A DNA stretch of 64,000 nt from Sthenelais limicola (GCA_942159475.1 OW804094.1:47240966-47304965), one strand, 5' to 3'. Positions 34,101 through 47,585 are shown, numbered from the stretch's first letter. The notes: generated by a model from the sequence alone, not told the origin. Made by a program: numbers and translations.

Positions 34101-37100
34101 CACTGCTGTAACACTTGAATGCAGTGCAACTATTTCTTATTTACTAGTACTTTGAAGGCGTCAGGATTTAAAACTCTTACTTATTTAGTATTCCCAATAA
34201 TATCGTAGTATGTGGGGTACTGGTTTCCACCAGGAACTGAAAGCCTTGCTCGGGACACACTCATTTTCTCTGTCACAACTTAGTTCATTAATATGGATCC
34301 AGGACATGAGTAAATAGTGAATATTTGTTCCGCTACTTCCAGAGCACTGCGAGATGCAGATAAAGCAATATCAATAGCCCCTGATTGGCCAAAAGGTTAT
34401 TTTAGAAAAGGCAGAGCTTTAGCTGGACTAAAGGTAAGTTAGCTGATTTTCTGCTCATTGACTGCCCACATTGATATTCTACAAATTATATTATTAGGAG
34501 GCTAGCCTCTGAGTGTTTTTTTGTTTTAAGTTGTATTTTGATTGAATGGGCGCAGCCTCCTTTTAGTATCACTATAGGAAAAGTATACTATACTCTACTC
34601 TACTCAAGACTTTGTCACACCCCTGGGGCAGTCTAAATTGGAGGGGTGGCTTAACAGTGGCCACATGGGTTTGTTTTGACTGTGTGGGCTGGTGCTGTTA
34701 AGTGGAGGAGTGTATTGGCTTGGCCTGTTTGCTGTGAGTGACAGGGAGGGAGGTATACAGACTGAGTGAGTGAAGCCTGTTGGCTGTGATTGACAGGGGG
34801 TTTACTAGGCATTCCTACTAGGCAAGGCCTATTATGTGTACCTATTATGCTTTAATGTACAATTGGCAGCTGTACACATTGAGTAAATTCTGTTAAATTA
34901 GGCTGCAATTTGGTCAATACTTAGTAAATTCGAGTATATTTGGCATTGCATTGAGTTTAGCAATCTGGTTGTGTTGAACTGTATTTTGAACTTTATTTTC
35001 GTCTGAAATTTGGGTTATTTGAGAAGATTGGTGAAGTTAAATTGTACATTTTCTGGAAATATGACCCATATACAAGAAGAAAAGGATGTAACAAGTGTGA
35101 TCTGACAAGCTACATCCTGTAAGATCTTTATCTTTGGATCTGTAGACTGTCATCTGTACATCTGTGTAAACTGATTTCAGTGAGAGGAAATATCTGAGGA
35201 GATCATCAGATAAGTTATGTAACTGAAGTGTAACATCACTGTGAAATGCCTCCTGCTGATTGTGGCCCAGAGTGGAGGAGGCCAGGTTTGGAAGTGAGTG
35301 ATGGTTGCCATGACAACATCCATGTGGAGTCATATTCATGGCAATGCGGGTTAGTGCTGATGAGCAAAGTGATTTAGTTTTGTGATTTAGTTCACAGTCT
35401 AGCTGTAAATGATACATACTTCTTATACTTTCATATTGTAGGGTATTGATGGGATAGAGGTAGGAGCACAGGTGGTATTTAGGTTTAAATGAGGTTAACA
35501 AGTTTGGAACTGAAAGAGGCCTGATCTTAAATACTTATGAGCTAGGGGGAGAGTAACCCTGGAGAGGGGGACCTATGGCCTGCATGTTTGCACAGGTCTG
35601 CATGTATACATGGCTGGTGCACCCTTAGACCACCCCTCCCGCTCTACTTTTTTCTCCAACTATCTCGACTTTACGATGGGCTATCTCGACTTTACGATGG
35701 GCTATCTCGACTTTACGATGGGCTATCTCGACTTTACGATGGGCTATCTCGACTTTACGATGGGCTATCTCGACTTTACGATGGGCTATCTCGACTTTAC
35801 GATGGGCTATCTCGACTGTTTCAACTATGCAATCAAATGTAACACTCAGCAATCGACTGTTCAACTAATTAATCAATAAAAAACTGAATTACACGGAATG
35901 AACTCTATACTAAATAATGAAAGCAAAAAGTAAATAACAGTTACGCTAATCAGCTGGGCTAGCCTCCTAGTATCGAAAGATACTGTAGCAATTGGCAGTA
36001 GTATGTTGTCTTGTTTAAATTAAAATAAATACCGGTACTTAATACAACTGACTTAATTGACAACAGTATTTTTATCATACAAAGCAATCGTGCCTCAATC
36101 TCGAGTAAGACACCGGATTAATGTTCACAGTTTTCTTGTTGGTTGATTGATATCTGACAACTATTCGTGAATTCTTCATTTGAGACTTGCATTTATAATC
36201 TCCAGGAATATGCGGATGCGGAAACGGCGTTTACTCAAGTATTAAAATTAGATAGAAATTGTGAAGAGGCTATAACTGAACAGTTACGAGTTAGAACGCT
36301 TCAGCTTCAAGTGAGTAGTTGTCCCACATTTGTGTCGGAGTTGTTATTTCTACTTAAGTCATACCCAATAATTCTGTTTGTTTAATATGGGTCTGGTGCC
36401 TCTAAAAATCTTCTGGATGTACTTTTCGTGAATTGATCTGGACGTAACCGAAGTAGAATCTAAATTCACATATCTATGTGAAACTGCCTTGCATGTAGTG
36501 ATTTGTTTTGTTATGTAACTTTCAGGAAATGGGCTTTTCCCGTCAACAAGCTGAAGCCGCAATAAAACAGTACGGCTCTGTCCAACAAGCATTAGATTCA
36601 CTCCTTGCAGGCCACAGTATGTATATTTTCAGCCTTTGTAAAATCACTATCAACCTGATTAAATGTGTTGATTAAGGTCTTATCACTTATATACATTGGG
36701 GTGGGTGGGTGTTGGGGCGTGCCGCATTTAAGACTTGAAATAAATGAAGTACATATTGAATTGGTGTGTTTTTAAACTAAAATAACTATTTCTATATTTT
36801 ATATTAGAATAACCTCATCCTGATCCAGGTGATAGCTTTAAAGTTACATGTCTGTTCATGAGTAATGAAATATTATGTTTAAATAGAAGTGTGTCATTTG
36901 AGAAAATGCTGAATATTTTCTCTTTAGCCGAAGGAACTTTAGCGGGTGAAGTTTTTATGTCTGACGATGACGATGATGCACCTATTCAACCTACGGCACA
37001 ACATGTACCCATAATGACATCCAATTACCAAACAGCCCATCAAAATGCCAAGGGGGATGTAAAAATGGAGTGAGTATTTCAAATGCAGATGTTGGTACCG

Positions 37101-40100
37101 TATATAACATTAGTTTATAGATAATAATATAATATTATATAATATAATATGTAAGATTCATGGGATACGAAAGTATTGTGTAAAACAGGACGTAATGCCA
37201 ATAATCTGCCCCGCCCCCTCTTCAGAACTCGATGCCAGAGAATCTGACTATTCTGTATTTTATCACGATTGTTTCTATAACTCCTTTTACCTCTGTTTGC
37301 GCGTGTATGACCTGTTTAATAATTGTAAATGGCATAGAGCCGAATAAGAGAAAATAGCATCGTCTTTACCAGAAAAATGAGATAGGTTACTGATTTATCA
37401 ATAAAGTTACTAATTTTGCCTAGTGTATCTTTGGCAAGAACACATTAAAATAAGTTATGGATTTTATCCAGGCGTATATACTCTGTTGTCATATTTTGTC
37501 ACCCTTCTTTTACAGTTCTTCGAATCCAGAAGGTCTTACTGCTTTGTGGGTAGGCAACGTTTTGCGAGAAGTAACAGAAGATAAACTTAAAGCAATGTTT
37601 TCAAAGTAAGGCTTTGACTTGATATTACTTGGTGTGGAACTGGAATATGTTCTATGTATATTATAAATTCCAAAGAATGTTACTTCACCCTCGAAATTGT
37701 ATCATATGAAAAAGGCGAATATACTTGTAAAATTGACTGGAGCCAAAAAAGCAAACCTTTGTTTCAACACGTATTTTCTGGAATCATCACCACTTTAATC
37801 CACGATCTATTGGTTAGCAGTACTTTTCCCCATCATAATTTAATCATATTTACCAATCGCATAAGTGTTATGCGATTATGACATATTTTAATATATGCTT
37901 TTTATCTCCGTTGTAGAGATTCTAATTCTGTAACACCTGGTGCCACTTGATTTCCTTTGGTTCCTCTGCCTAGTCTTAATGGAGCTATACGTATCTAAAC
38001 CATTAGAATATATAGAATTACTCTGAAGCTCGTTGTTTGTTTAGCCAAGTCTACTGTACTTCCCAGCAAAAATGTGGCAGGTTTCTAATGATTAGTTGTA
38101 TTTATTGTAGATACGGAACTGTAACGAGTGTACGATGTTTACCTGACAAATATTGTGCATTCATTAACTACAAATCTAAAGAATCAGCTGGGAAAGCAAT
38201 GTTTGCTCTACAGGTAAGTTGTGTAGATTAGTTTTTAATATCTTATTGATATTGAAGAAAGTAGTTTGTGCCCACCAAAAAGGGTTGATTGCGAAATGAC
38301 CATCTATGATGACTCTTTTCACCACGTCCTATTGTTGATATATATTTGCCACTTGTAAAATCTCGATAGGTTTGCCTATCTCGATAGCTTTAAATTGGTA
38401 TCGACTAGCTTGTTTGGCGAACAGGTGTTCATCTTGATAAAGAACTAGACTTGCTCTGAACGTTCCACTAGCCCACACATTGCCCCCTCACAAATTCCTA
38501 TCAGAATCGTAATATTATATTAATCTTAACACTTATTAGAGGGATATTCTTTTGGCCATTTCCCGCTCTGTAAACTCTTTTAAATATTCTCTTCCTTTTC
38601 GAACCTTTATAATTTACTGTGGCAATGAACATTAAAGTGTTCTTTTTCCATTTTAGTATTGTAATACATGATTATATTGCAATGCTAAATAAATAATGGA
38701 AGTACAGATTCAATACTAAGGCGTGTAATGCCTCATTAATAAGATCGATACAACGATAAATTTCTTTATTAAATGTTTAATTTGATGAGAAAGAAGAAGG
38801 AAGAAAGTCCCTCATTAAATGGACTACTATACAAAGAAGCGTATAGACTGACACTATGTCAAAAAGTAACAACTCGCGCCAACACTGTTTAACATGTACC
38901 TATTCCTCTGTTAAATTCTAATTCACCTAAACTGTTAATGTAATGATTGCCAGGTAAATCTGAAATGTAAATACAGCACTTCAACTGACTGTACCATTCT
39001 ACTGTAGTTCTTGAGAAACTGTAATTGTAACTCGATCACCTTGCACTTTACTGTAATAATCAGCGAGACGAGGTAACAATATGTATTCTCTTATACTCTT
39101 GTAATTAATAGTCAGCGAGAAGAGATAAATCTAAATCTGCATACTATTGGCACATAACGCGGACTCAATGACACTCAAAGGACAATGCCACTTCTCTTTC
39201 TCAAATTGACAGCTAGCCGTAACCATATATTGTATATTTAACGATTGACGTGTAATCTCCATTATACTGTTATGTGATGTCCTTATACTTATTGTTTTCT
39301 GGTGGGATTCCGGGAAGAACTCAGGGTCCTGGACGCTGAGAGGGCCGATCCCATTTCAGTCGCCATTTACAATTTATTGTACATGTGAATTGAATAAAAG
39401 TTTATATATATATATAATAGGGATAATATTTTTATTTTATTTTAGTTTTTTTTAAATCATTGAGATACTTCTTACACAATTTCTAGGGTCACGAGTGTGC
39501 CGGCCAGAGGCTCCTTATTAAATTCCCCGACAATCCAATCGTCAATGGTAATGTTGTCTTAGCAGGAAAGGCGCCTATTACTAAGAGGTAAGGCATGGTA
39601 ATAACTCTTAGTTTCAATCCCTTAGAAGACTCACAACTAACAACAAAGTTAATCCCTAGCATAACTGCTCTTTTAAAGTGCATTTAAAACTCCGCCTTTC
39701 CTTACTTGGTGTGGTTCTCTAAGGGTTAGCTGTGTGATTGATTTTTATGGCCATTAAATAATTTAGTACTAATAACAAGGATGTGTTACGAGAAATATAA
39801 TATTTTTTAAGTGATACTAAGCAAGTTTCAGAATTTTTAACCCGCGCCTTTAAAACACAAATGAGGTCCCTGTTCTCAGGTTTTAAGCTGGCAGTCTGTA
39901 GAACTAATCTTGTCTTGGCATCTCACTATTTGTGGAACACTTGGCGTCTTTCTAACACAGGCAACACCAAACGCATTTCACTGTTTCAATAGGAAAACTT
40001 GATTGTTGCTAGTAGAAGTATATTGGTTCCCAACGGCTAGTGATAATGTCCATATCCAAACAAAAAGCATGGGAGCATTATGACGTTGTGTTTCTAATGT

Positions 40101-43100
40101 ATAGCCGATGTGAACGATCAAATGTTTTACGTTTTTTTATCATACCAGGAACTATGGTCGCATTAGTAGATACAATAAGGTAAACTAAAACCACTTCAAG
40201 TCAACTGGCCTCGGATCTTCACAGTACGGCCGATCCCCCTCTGCCCTGTACAAATATGAACTTGCTTTTCAACTCACTACCTAGTCTGTTTCGGTGTGCT
40301 GCGCCACCAGCCTCAGCTTAATTTTCTCTTCTCTCTCCATGTGCTTCTTGGTCATTTGCCTATCCCTATTCCCGTGAAAATATTCCTCAAATAATTGAAG
40401 CAGAGTAAAATTTCTAAAAGCAGTAGAGTGATAGTGAACACATTATCCCCTCCACCGGAACGTGCCAGAACTTATGTTGACACTACACAACATGACTGTA
40501 AGCTATGAATTGAAGCACTCTGAGTGGATTCTATCCCTGTTATCCTCTGAGATTGGTATAATATGCTGTGAATCCATAAGATATTGACTGGTATCAAGCC
40601 CCTAGATATATAGGCGGGGCGGGGAGGGGGTGAACCTCGCAGGCACATAATATTAGAGTGAGATACCAAGGCAGACTTGCTAATTACACGCGCATACTAC
40701 TTACATTTCAGGGGGTCCTGAGTCTACTTTTACAAACCTTGAATACCATATCATAGTTAAATTATTTGGACACAATTACACTGGGTCATACCTTCTAAAG
40801 TATCTTAAAAATTCAAATTCGTCCTATTCACCTATTCCCTAGTTCGCCCAATATATCGGAAAAGAATTTCTTGAATTAATGTACACCAATTATAAGGGTC
40901 GACGAGACCATATTTCGTCCCGCAGAAAATTGTTATTTATTGCACAAAGGGAGATATAGCTAAGTAAGTTAGTTTTCTTCCTCACACAGACGAAACCGAA
41001 ATGAGAAATAAATTGGGGTAAGTGCCGTTTCTTCCATAGCGTATGGCCATGTTATACATACATACATTTATATCAGAGATTTTTATTTCCAGCTATGCGG
41101 TTATTTTAAATTCCATATATACCTACTGCTCGCGGAGTTAGATGGTTATTTTAGTTACACTGCTGCATGCTTTAACACTGTTGTCTTCCCCCAGTCATCC
41201 TCCAGTCCCGTCCCCATATGTGTGTATTGTATCTTTCATCGTAGGTCTTACATTTTGGAAACCTATTTCAGTAGGATCGTCCTACGAAATACTATTTCGC
41301 CTCTCATTTTATAACTAACTGGTAAGAGATAGCCGATCGCATTTATTTTGATTAATACATTCTTATCATAGAAATCCACTGAAGTGGTAATAGTCTGAAG
41401 GCCATTTTTCACTGATTTCTCAACCGATAGATTGTTGAAATATGGGGGAAAGTTCGAGTGATGATGTATTATATTTTGCTCCAATTGGAACAATTATTTA
41501 CCAGCTGTGTATATCCTTATCATAGACCGAGCTTCGGTCACAATGATAGGTAAAGGATCGCATAGTATATTCTAGTATCTCGTCAATATTCTTGAATAAA
41601 GACCAGCTGTTGTTTAATATGTTCATGCTATAGATTTTATGTATTTGAGCTAATATCGAACCTCCACGAGTTTGATCAGAGAGAGATCAGTTGTAGTTTG
41701 AATGTGCCTGTTTCCATATTTGATAGATGTTTTAATTGTAATTCCTTTTCAAAGATACTCGTTAGTCCGTCTCATGTCTTATGTTGGTCTGTAAATGTAT
41801 TTTGGGGTTTGACCAGTGTATACGTATAGGTAGAAAACCGGCAGGGTGGGCCCATTTAAATCTACTCTATCTTTCTACATTATTCTGGGAGTAAATCTTC
41901 ACTACAAATAAAATGTACTATGAAAGGGAAATAACTTGCTTTAAGCTGAATAACAAAATCTGTATGTGTAGCTATCTTATATGTGTTTGTATTTTGTTAG
42001 CCTTTGTATTACGTCATTACTTTGACTGAATTTGATAGAGCTCTTTCGGTTTGGGGACGATACAAGACTCCAATATCCACAATAGAAAGTACTGTAGTCA
42101 TCGTTTTAATATAAGTAGCACGTAAGAGACTAATAGATAATGGACATTATGTCCCAAGTTTATATCTACGGCCTGACTAGGGTCATAAAATGTAGCACTC
42201 AAACAGGCCTTGAGGCTTCTAGTAAGGCCGATTATAATTAGAGCAATGTAGGATCACAAAGTATCTCATCATCTAACCTTGTTTGGCTTTTAGTTTCGGT
42301 ATAATTGTGTCTTCGTCTGTACTTATCAATTAGCTTCAGTTGTAAAGTCAGGGAAAAAAATAATCAGAAGATCGTACTTGTCATTCAAATGAAGCTAACA
42401 TATGTCACTCCTTGTATATATTACTAACATCACTAAATCCATATAGTGGCGCATAACTGATCCATTGGCTTGGTCCAGCTTAACACCAATTATAGGCCTC
42501 ACATTTTTCTGTATAATATTAAGGGGTGACCAACATCTTTGGTGATTAAGAAGACCAAGAAATTGCTTAGGGCAAGACTTGGAAGTTTAGTGCATGCCGG
42601 TTATAATAGGCAGGTTAGGGGTATTTTCCAATCACATTTCAAGTGCAGTCGTATTATAGGTTAATGGAAATGCCTTTATGGTAAATGTATAAATGGCCCC
42701 ATAGACAATTACTTTAAGCATTCATTTGAAAATAATTTCTACTTTTCCGCACTATTTATTTGTCGCTTCCTTAAGATTTTATCTTAAAATATTTAGATTT
42801 GAGCCTATATAATGTGTCCTACTGGCACGAGTGAATTTTGTTGTTGTTTACATATAATATTTTTTCTGTCTCTGCTGTGTTTTCCCCGTGAACCAATTAA
42901 TCCGAGCCATTGCTTTATTAAAAAAATCACTTTACATTAATTGTATCATTCGAAGATAACATTTGACTTAGATCCTGATGGAATACCATGTTGCCGTTCT
43001 GCTGATCTCTCTTCCCGTCTCAAGGAAAGAAAAATGCACCCCTTCTCCTTACATAAAACGCATTTGTTTTATGTCTTGAAACTCCCTCAAATGTAGTTCC

Positions 43101-43274
43101 TTTCTGTTGTTCAGTTTCATCCCCCCGGACGACCCGAAGGTAACTGGACCAGTCAATGGAGATGAATGCTATTTCTGGAGAACCACGGGGTGTATCTACG
43201 GTGATAACTGCCGATATCGTCATCTACCATCTTCCAAAGGTGTCGACAAAAAGCCATGGCAAAAGTCGCCCTAG
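29071..43274 (+). CDS. TTC31: TTC31-like J-like/TPR/UBA/RRM/CCCH protein, 22 exons, 609 aa
   Basis: Exons: 29071-29119, 30507-30589, 30698-30778, 31118-31157, 31422-31523, 32163-32191, 32341-32424, 32561-32605, 32746-32831, 32955-32985, 33135-33272, 33409-33445, 33657-33747, 33889-33939, 34343-34433, 36206-36310, 36526-36616, 36928-37069, 37516-37605, 38111-38213, 39487-39587, 43115-43274. All introns are GT-AG, phases agree throughout and the total is 1830 nt. Domains by residue: J-like 5-70, Asp-rich 95-106, charged Lys/Glu-rich 130-200, three TPRs 262-365, UBA 382-411, RRM 470-540, CCCH finger 575-593. The TPR block and the preceding ELITEEEKEKRK-type basic segment resemble vertebrate TTC31; the RRM and zinc finger are extra relative to the human protein as I remember it. 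Probable role, inferred: a nuclear or cytosolic adaptor linking chaperones, ubiquitin and RNA. Introns carry mobile debris. The name is by resemblance. Confidence 0.88.
31736..31900 (+). repeat. intronic Penelope-like terminal fragment
   Basis: AGTGGTCCGAAACGTCGGGA (31783-31802) is the typical tail of Penelope-like terminal repeats, where GAAAC belongs to a hammerhead core. An upstream CTGAT (31749) is not a full CTGATGA. AATAAA occurs at 31822. It sits in the intron between exons 5 and 6, and no RT is seen. Confidence 0.4.
34498..35968. mobile_element. possible 1.47-kb DNA transposon insertion in intron 15
   Basis: The two ends are inverted copies of GGAGGCTAGCC, each next to TA (34496-34497 TA|GG...; ...CC|TA near 35969). 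This would fit a TA-targeting element. The TIR is short and contains the palindrome GCTAGC, so chance cannot be excluded. The interior holds no transposase, only the 21-bp tandem repeat and short open frames. Confidence 0.35.
35660..35817. repeat. 21-bp tandem repeat, 7 full identical units plus 11 nt
   Basis: Units built on CTATCTCGACTTTACGATGG (plus G), exact copies in register from 35660 to 35806, then a partial unit. Since 21 is a multiple of 3 and no stop occurs in several frames, it appears as three open 7-residue-repeat peptides (LSRLYDG, YLDFTMG, VEIAHRK). It is inside an intron and not exonic. Perfect identity implies recent expansion and likely length polymorphism. Confidence 0.95.
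36526..36616 (+). other. exon 17: UBA domain
   Basis: EMGFSRQQAEAAIKQYGSVQ followed by QALDSLLAG is a compact three-helix UBA with the canonical MGF loop and LL end. UBA domains bind mono- or polyubiquitin. It sits directly after the TPR block and occupies a single exon. Confidence 0.85.
37516..39587 (+). other. exons 19-21: RNA recognition motif
   Basis: RNP2 is LWVGNV (exon 19), followed by helix VTEDKLKAMFSKYGTV. RNP1 is YCAFINYKS (exon 20), with helix AGKAMFALQG and a final strand RLLIKFP (exon 21). Aromatic RNP1 residues are kept, so RNA binding is plausible. Confidence 0.85.
39241..39420 (+). repeat. possible LINE 3' tail in intron 20
   Basis: A block with GGGATTCCGGGAAGAACTCA...GCCATTTACAATTTATTG ends at GAATAAAAG followed by (TA)n at 39404-39417. 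This resembles the 3' UTR and simple-repeat tail of a non-LTR element. No coding part is recognisable. Confidence 0.3.
43115..43274 (+). other. terminal exon 22: CCCH zinc finger and stop
   Basis: After acceptor TTGTTCAG, the exon completes codon AG|T from exon 21 and encodes FIPPDDPKVTGPVNGDE, then C-x7-C-x5-C-x3-H (CYFWRTTGCIYGDNCRYRH). A short basic tail follows to the TAG. Joining exon 21 directly is the only option I found that keeps frame. A candidate mini-exon at 40149-40179 would force an early stop. Confidence 0.85.
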
Positions 43275-46200
43275 TGAACCAACTTCAGCTTCTGCCTCAC
43301 TACCTACTCTCATCGTCTTAATGTATAAGCCAAACATTTGTGTATAAGCCAAACATTTGTTCCTAAAGATCTGTTTAACCTGATTTATCTTTTGAGTTAG
43401 AAATACCACCGACGGGGTCTTAACGGCCGCTATTTAGCGAAAAGAAAGGAGATCTTGCATTAAGTTGTGCTCTGTCTTGGCTATTGTCATCTGTATGTTG
43501 TTGCAAGAAAGATAACGCCATGTTTATCTTTTTTTTTTACAGAAATAATTATGTGTTTGTGGTTGATCTGTGGTCATCTATTATGACGCGTTGACTACCA
43601 AATATTCATCTTCACTGATATGTTTTCCATCGATGGTCCTGGTATTTAACTTTAACGAGCCTTCATGCTCTTAACTTAGCAATCTTGCCCGCCTTGATAT
43701 CCCATGTATGAATTATATTTATACTTTGTTTAACTTCAATATGGTAATCGACTGGAACTGTAACATAATAAACCTTTATTGTCATGAAGGGTTCTCCTAT
43801 GATTTTGAATCGATCGTGGTCGGAGTTAATACTTTGAGTATGTTTTATTACTTGCATTTAGGGCTAGGGTATGTATATATATTTAAAATGAAATATGACC
43901 ACTCAAATTTCGGGAATAGGTATTAATTAGTTAGTATTCTTTCTTGGCATTTTATGATTTGCTCCGACCCGTGGCAAAACTCTGGGAGAGAATCTCTTCT
44001 TGGTGATCAAACACGTGCTGAGTGGGCCATGGCTTAAAGAGAGTCCTGATTCCAATCTCTGCAGCTGTATGTGCATCTTCTGCCGAGCTGACTATGATGA
44101 GTAACACTGTACCTTATTTGGCCATAGTTTCCTACTTGTGAATGTCGACGAAAGTAACGATCATGTGATGTCTCCCTCTCCTGTCTTATTGTTACGCTTT
44201 CTTTTCCTGCTTCCCTTGTCCATTCTTCCCTCCCTGTTCCTCCGCCCCTCCCCTCGATAGTTGCTGTATATTTTAGGCGATTGAACTCATTTTATTCTCT
44301 GGAGGTTGTTTGTCTGGATGTTATCCTTTACAAGCTCAGTATCTACCCATCCGCCCACACCAGACTCTGCTGGTCAATGCTCCGTATATAACAGTTATCC
44401 CACTGCCGCCTCTATTTTTTTCGTTAGAATAAAACGAGACACACTATGCAGTGTCATCAGACTTGGGCATAGTAATGGAACTGACTTTGAGGAGAGGAGT
44501 CTTCCATCTAAGCCATAACATTTGCACCCCAATCATGTTAAATGAAAAGATGAAGATTGCAAGACTTAAGAAAATTAATGAGGCCTCTGTTTGAGGTGTT
44601 ACCACTCTCTCCTCCTGAGTAAGGGAACCGTGTTAATTGAAAATACATAAATGTGCAGCCCCACCCTTAGATCTGGGAATTCATCCTTTTGGTTTGGTTA
44701 TTACATTTATTTCATTATGAGTCGAGGTGTACTGTTTTATAACACCTAAGCATAGGTCTGGATTTGAATTTATGTACTTATGTGGCTGACATGACATTCC
44801 AGTACATGATAAAAAAGGGGCTGGGTATGATTTTGATGGACCCATATTCTTGGGTAATTTGAGAAGATTAGATTGAGTATATTTACTGAATAACAGCCTT
44901 ATGCCACGATGATTGTGACCGATCTAGGATAACTTCGGAGTGTTATTTTCCGTGCCCATCACCGTTTAGGCATTATGTACAATTTTGCAATACTCTCATT
45001 AAAAAAACCTGAGTCAATATAAACGAATTTGAAACGTTTTACTAATATTGAAGATGTATTTGTGAGTTTTATTAGCGGTGGGTTTGGAAACCTGACCGTG
45101 GATTCGATTAAATAACCTGTAAATTGTCATTTGGATGATGTTATTTTGTGGGAGTGAGGTGATTCCCGAAAATATTTAATGTTTCAGGGTCTTGATACGG
45201 AAATATTACCGCTTTAACAAAGAGATTTTGTATGGCGTAAGGGTCGTTCACATGAGATGGGTTCAACGGTATGTGTATGTATACATGTATTTGTAACCTG
45301 TTAATACTGCGCCTTGAAATACTGGTATTATTTGAGTACGCTTTGCTCTTGCATTCAGTCATCAAACATGTCATGGTCTGTTGATAGGAGGCCAGATATA
45401 ATATATAGCATATTTATCTTTTATGATCATATTTCATTGAATATCATGTCTATACAGATTTAGGGTTATGTTATTTTAGGATGTGTCACAATCCAATTCC
45501 CCTAAGTACTACTCCCTTTTCCTAAACCCATCGACTTGTGAACGGCCCAAGTACTAAATATATATGTGATGCCTTTATTTTTACTTGGTACGGATTCTGT
45601 TGGAGCAATGTCATAATGGCGCTATTTTATACTTGCGATACATATTTAACTACTGGTTAAGGGTGTGAGAAGTGATACCATATTCATCGGTTGTTATATT
45701 TGTGTTAAATGACAGCCCTACAAAATACGTATTCATGTTTGAAGTATAGAAGATCCGTCTTTCAATTTTTACCTGCTGGTTTAATTAATTCGTTCTTCCC
45801 CTAAGTGTCTCAAATTACCTTGATATATACACTCGTATATCTGGCTCTCTTATTAGAAGCATCTATATCCCAGGTGGTTTTCAATTAAATCTACTGTAGG
45901 CTAGTTGTTACTTGGGACAACCTTTGACTTAGTATTCGTAATCTAGCCATTCGCAGACGGATAACTGCGCGTAATCATTGTAAATTTGTTTAGAGGACAA
46001 ACAAAATGCTATGTGTTACCCTTAAGTGTTTGACTGGATGTGTTCCCTGTAAGATCCGATTGTTTCATTTGTCTGCATATTGAGCTGCTTATGTGTAAAG
46101 GAAAATATCCCCTTGGTAAACTCGATTTGAAGTAAGATTTTGCTGCACCTTCACTGACGAAAAGATGAGAGGGTAACCCGAATAGCGTTTTTTATTGGTT

Positions 46201-47180
46201 TTTGAGACTAAAATGTTTGACAGGTACATAGCGAGGCTTTGTTATTGTAAGGGACCTTTATTTTGTTCGAATATTGAAGAAACTTCTGATCGAGAAAAAG
46301 AAATTGTTTTTTTTTCCTGTGGTAGCACTGCTTTAAGTTCGTACCTTCATGCAATTTGAGATTTTCAATTTTGCGAAGGATGTTGGGTTAATTGGATAAA
46401 GTTCTTTATGAATAAACAATTGGAATAGAGTTCTCTTTGCACTCGTATCGATATTGGTGTGTTTCTTTTCATGAAGCCTTATGTGATTGATTCAAGATCG
46501 AGCTCCATAATATTGATGAGTCAAAGGTGCAATAAATGCTGAGAAAACTGGAACCGTCTTTCTTGTTTTCATTTAGTAGTCATTTAGATTAGCTGTGATC
46601 CATCTTTTTAATATTCACTATTTTTGGCGGATTTTAATGCCTTTGGCATTGGTAAATAAACCGACATCTCTTTATCCGTGGAGGTATAAACACAGAACTG
46701 TATTAATATCGTACCTACATTCAAATGATTACGTCACTTATTCAGTTTATTTAGAATAATATATATTTTATAATGTTTGTGATTGACAAGAGCGAGTCGA
46801 GATTTGTAATATATGAAACCTAGCTGAATATAAATTTTGACATGACCATTGCAATCAAATTTCCAAATGAATAATATACACTTCTCTGGTGGGACATCCT
46901 GGCTCTATACTGGTTGGGAACGTGTGGGTTTCCTGAATGTGCAACCATAACCTGAATCTGCGCGGATTCAGATCGAACATTCCACCTGTCCTCGCCTGGC
47001 TCTATATTTGTCTATAATTCCTTTTAAAATCTATAAATATGAAGCTGAAATGGCAGCATATTTTTTGTATAGGGAGCTTTCTTAAAGGTGACCTTTTGAC
47101 TTTTTAGACTTAAAATCGACACATTCTTAAATTTTGGTGACAGATATCAAAAGTGGATACACCTCTAGGATGATTCAAAT
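43275..47180 (+). other. 3' UTR and gene-poor DNA downstream of the TTC31-like gene
   Basis: No further exon was found. The first good poly(A) signal is AATAAA at 43767-43772, and later ones occur near 46530 and 46655, so the 3' UTR could be 0.5 or over 3 kb. A 19-bp unit TGTATAAGCCAAACATTTG is tandemly duplicated at 43322-43359. The rest is T-rich with short meaningless open frames. Confidence 0.45.
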
Positions 47181-47585
47181 TCATGTATGTAGTGGGTCTG
47201 CCTATCACATTGCTGCTGACCTCACCTACCAGCCTCCAGCGGCAACAAAGGGCACCTCTACTAGAGCCGTACATGTTCAAGCCTGTTCCAGCAGGGGCTG
47301 ACTACACGCAACACAACACTCATCGCTCCTCAATGGGATCCGGCCTTTGCTTGACACTACAGACTCATGCCGCCCATGGACCGAAATCTTTCTGTTGTTC
47401 AAATCAAGCTTGTACCTACATTGCTTTGGTCCTATATTTCTGAGTTATTCGGTGCAAACGAATATTTCTTTTGTTGTTCTTTCACAGAAATCTCTTCTCT
47501 AACCCCTAAAAATCTGCAGTTCACTACATTGGTGCTGTAAGCCAAGGGGTCTGAGTAGGGATCTTCCTGAAAGGATGACCTAAGG

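Larger units (their letters stand above)
33409..36310 (+). other. exons 12-16: three TPR repeats of carboxylate-clamp type
   Basis: The repeats begin RGNQMANAGHYQAAIDLFTE, then RFFGNRSYCYDRLQNYDRAL, then KGYFRKGRALAGLK with EYADAETAFTQVL. The residues at clamp positions (R/K and N in TPR1, N in TPR2, K and R in TPR3) match the pattern that grips EEVD tails of Hsp70/Hsp90 in HOP-like proteins. Binding to a chaperone tail is an inference. This is the part most like vertebrate TTC31. Confidence 0.85.

Noticed and set aside
35588..35879. Three overlapping ORFs with 7-residue repeats
   Set aside because: All arise from the exact 21-bp minisatellite inside an intron. No splice or start context.
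40149..40179. Candidate mini-exon (RNYGRISRYNK) with AG and GT borders between TTC31-like exons 21 and 22
   Set aside because: Using it puts the CCCH exon out of frame and gives an early stop. Direct joining of exons 21 and 22 keeps frame.
40989..41016. Another AG...GTAAGT-bounded segment in the last long intron
   Set aside because: In the incoming frame it meets TGA after four codons.
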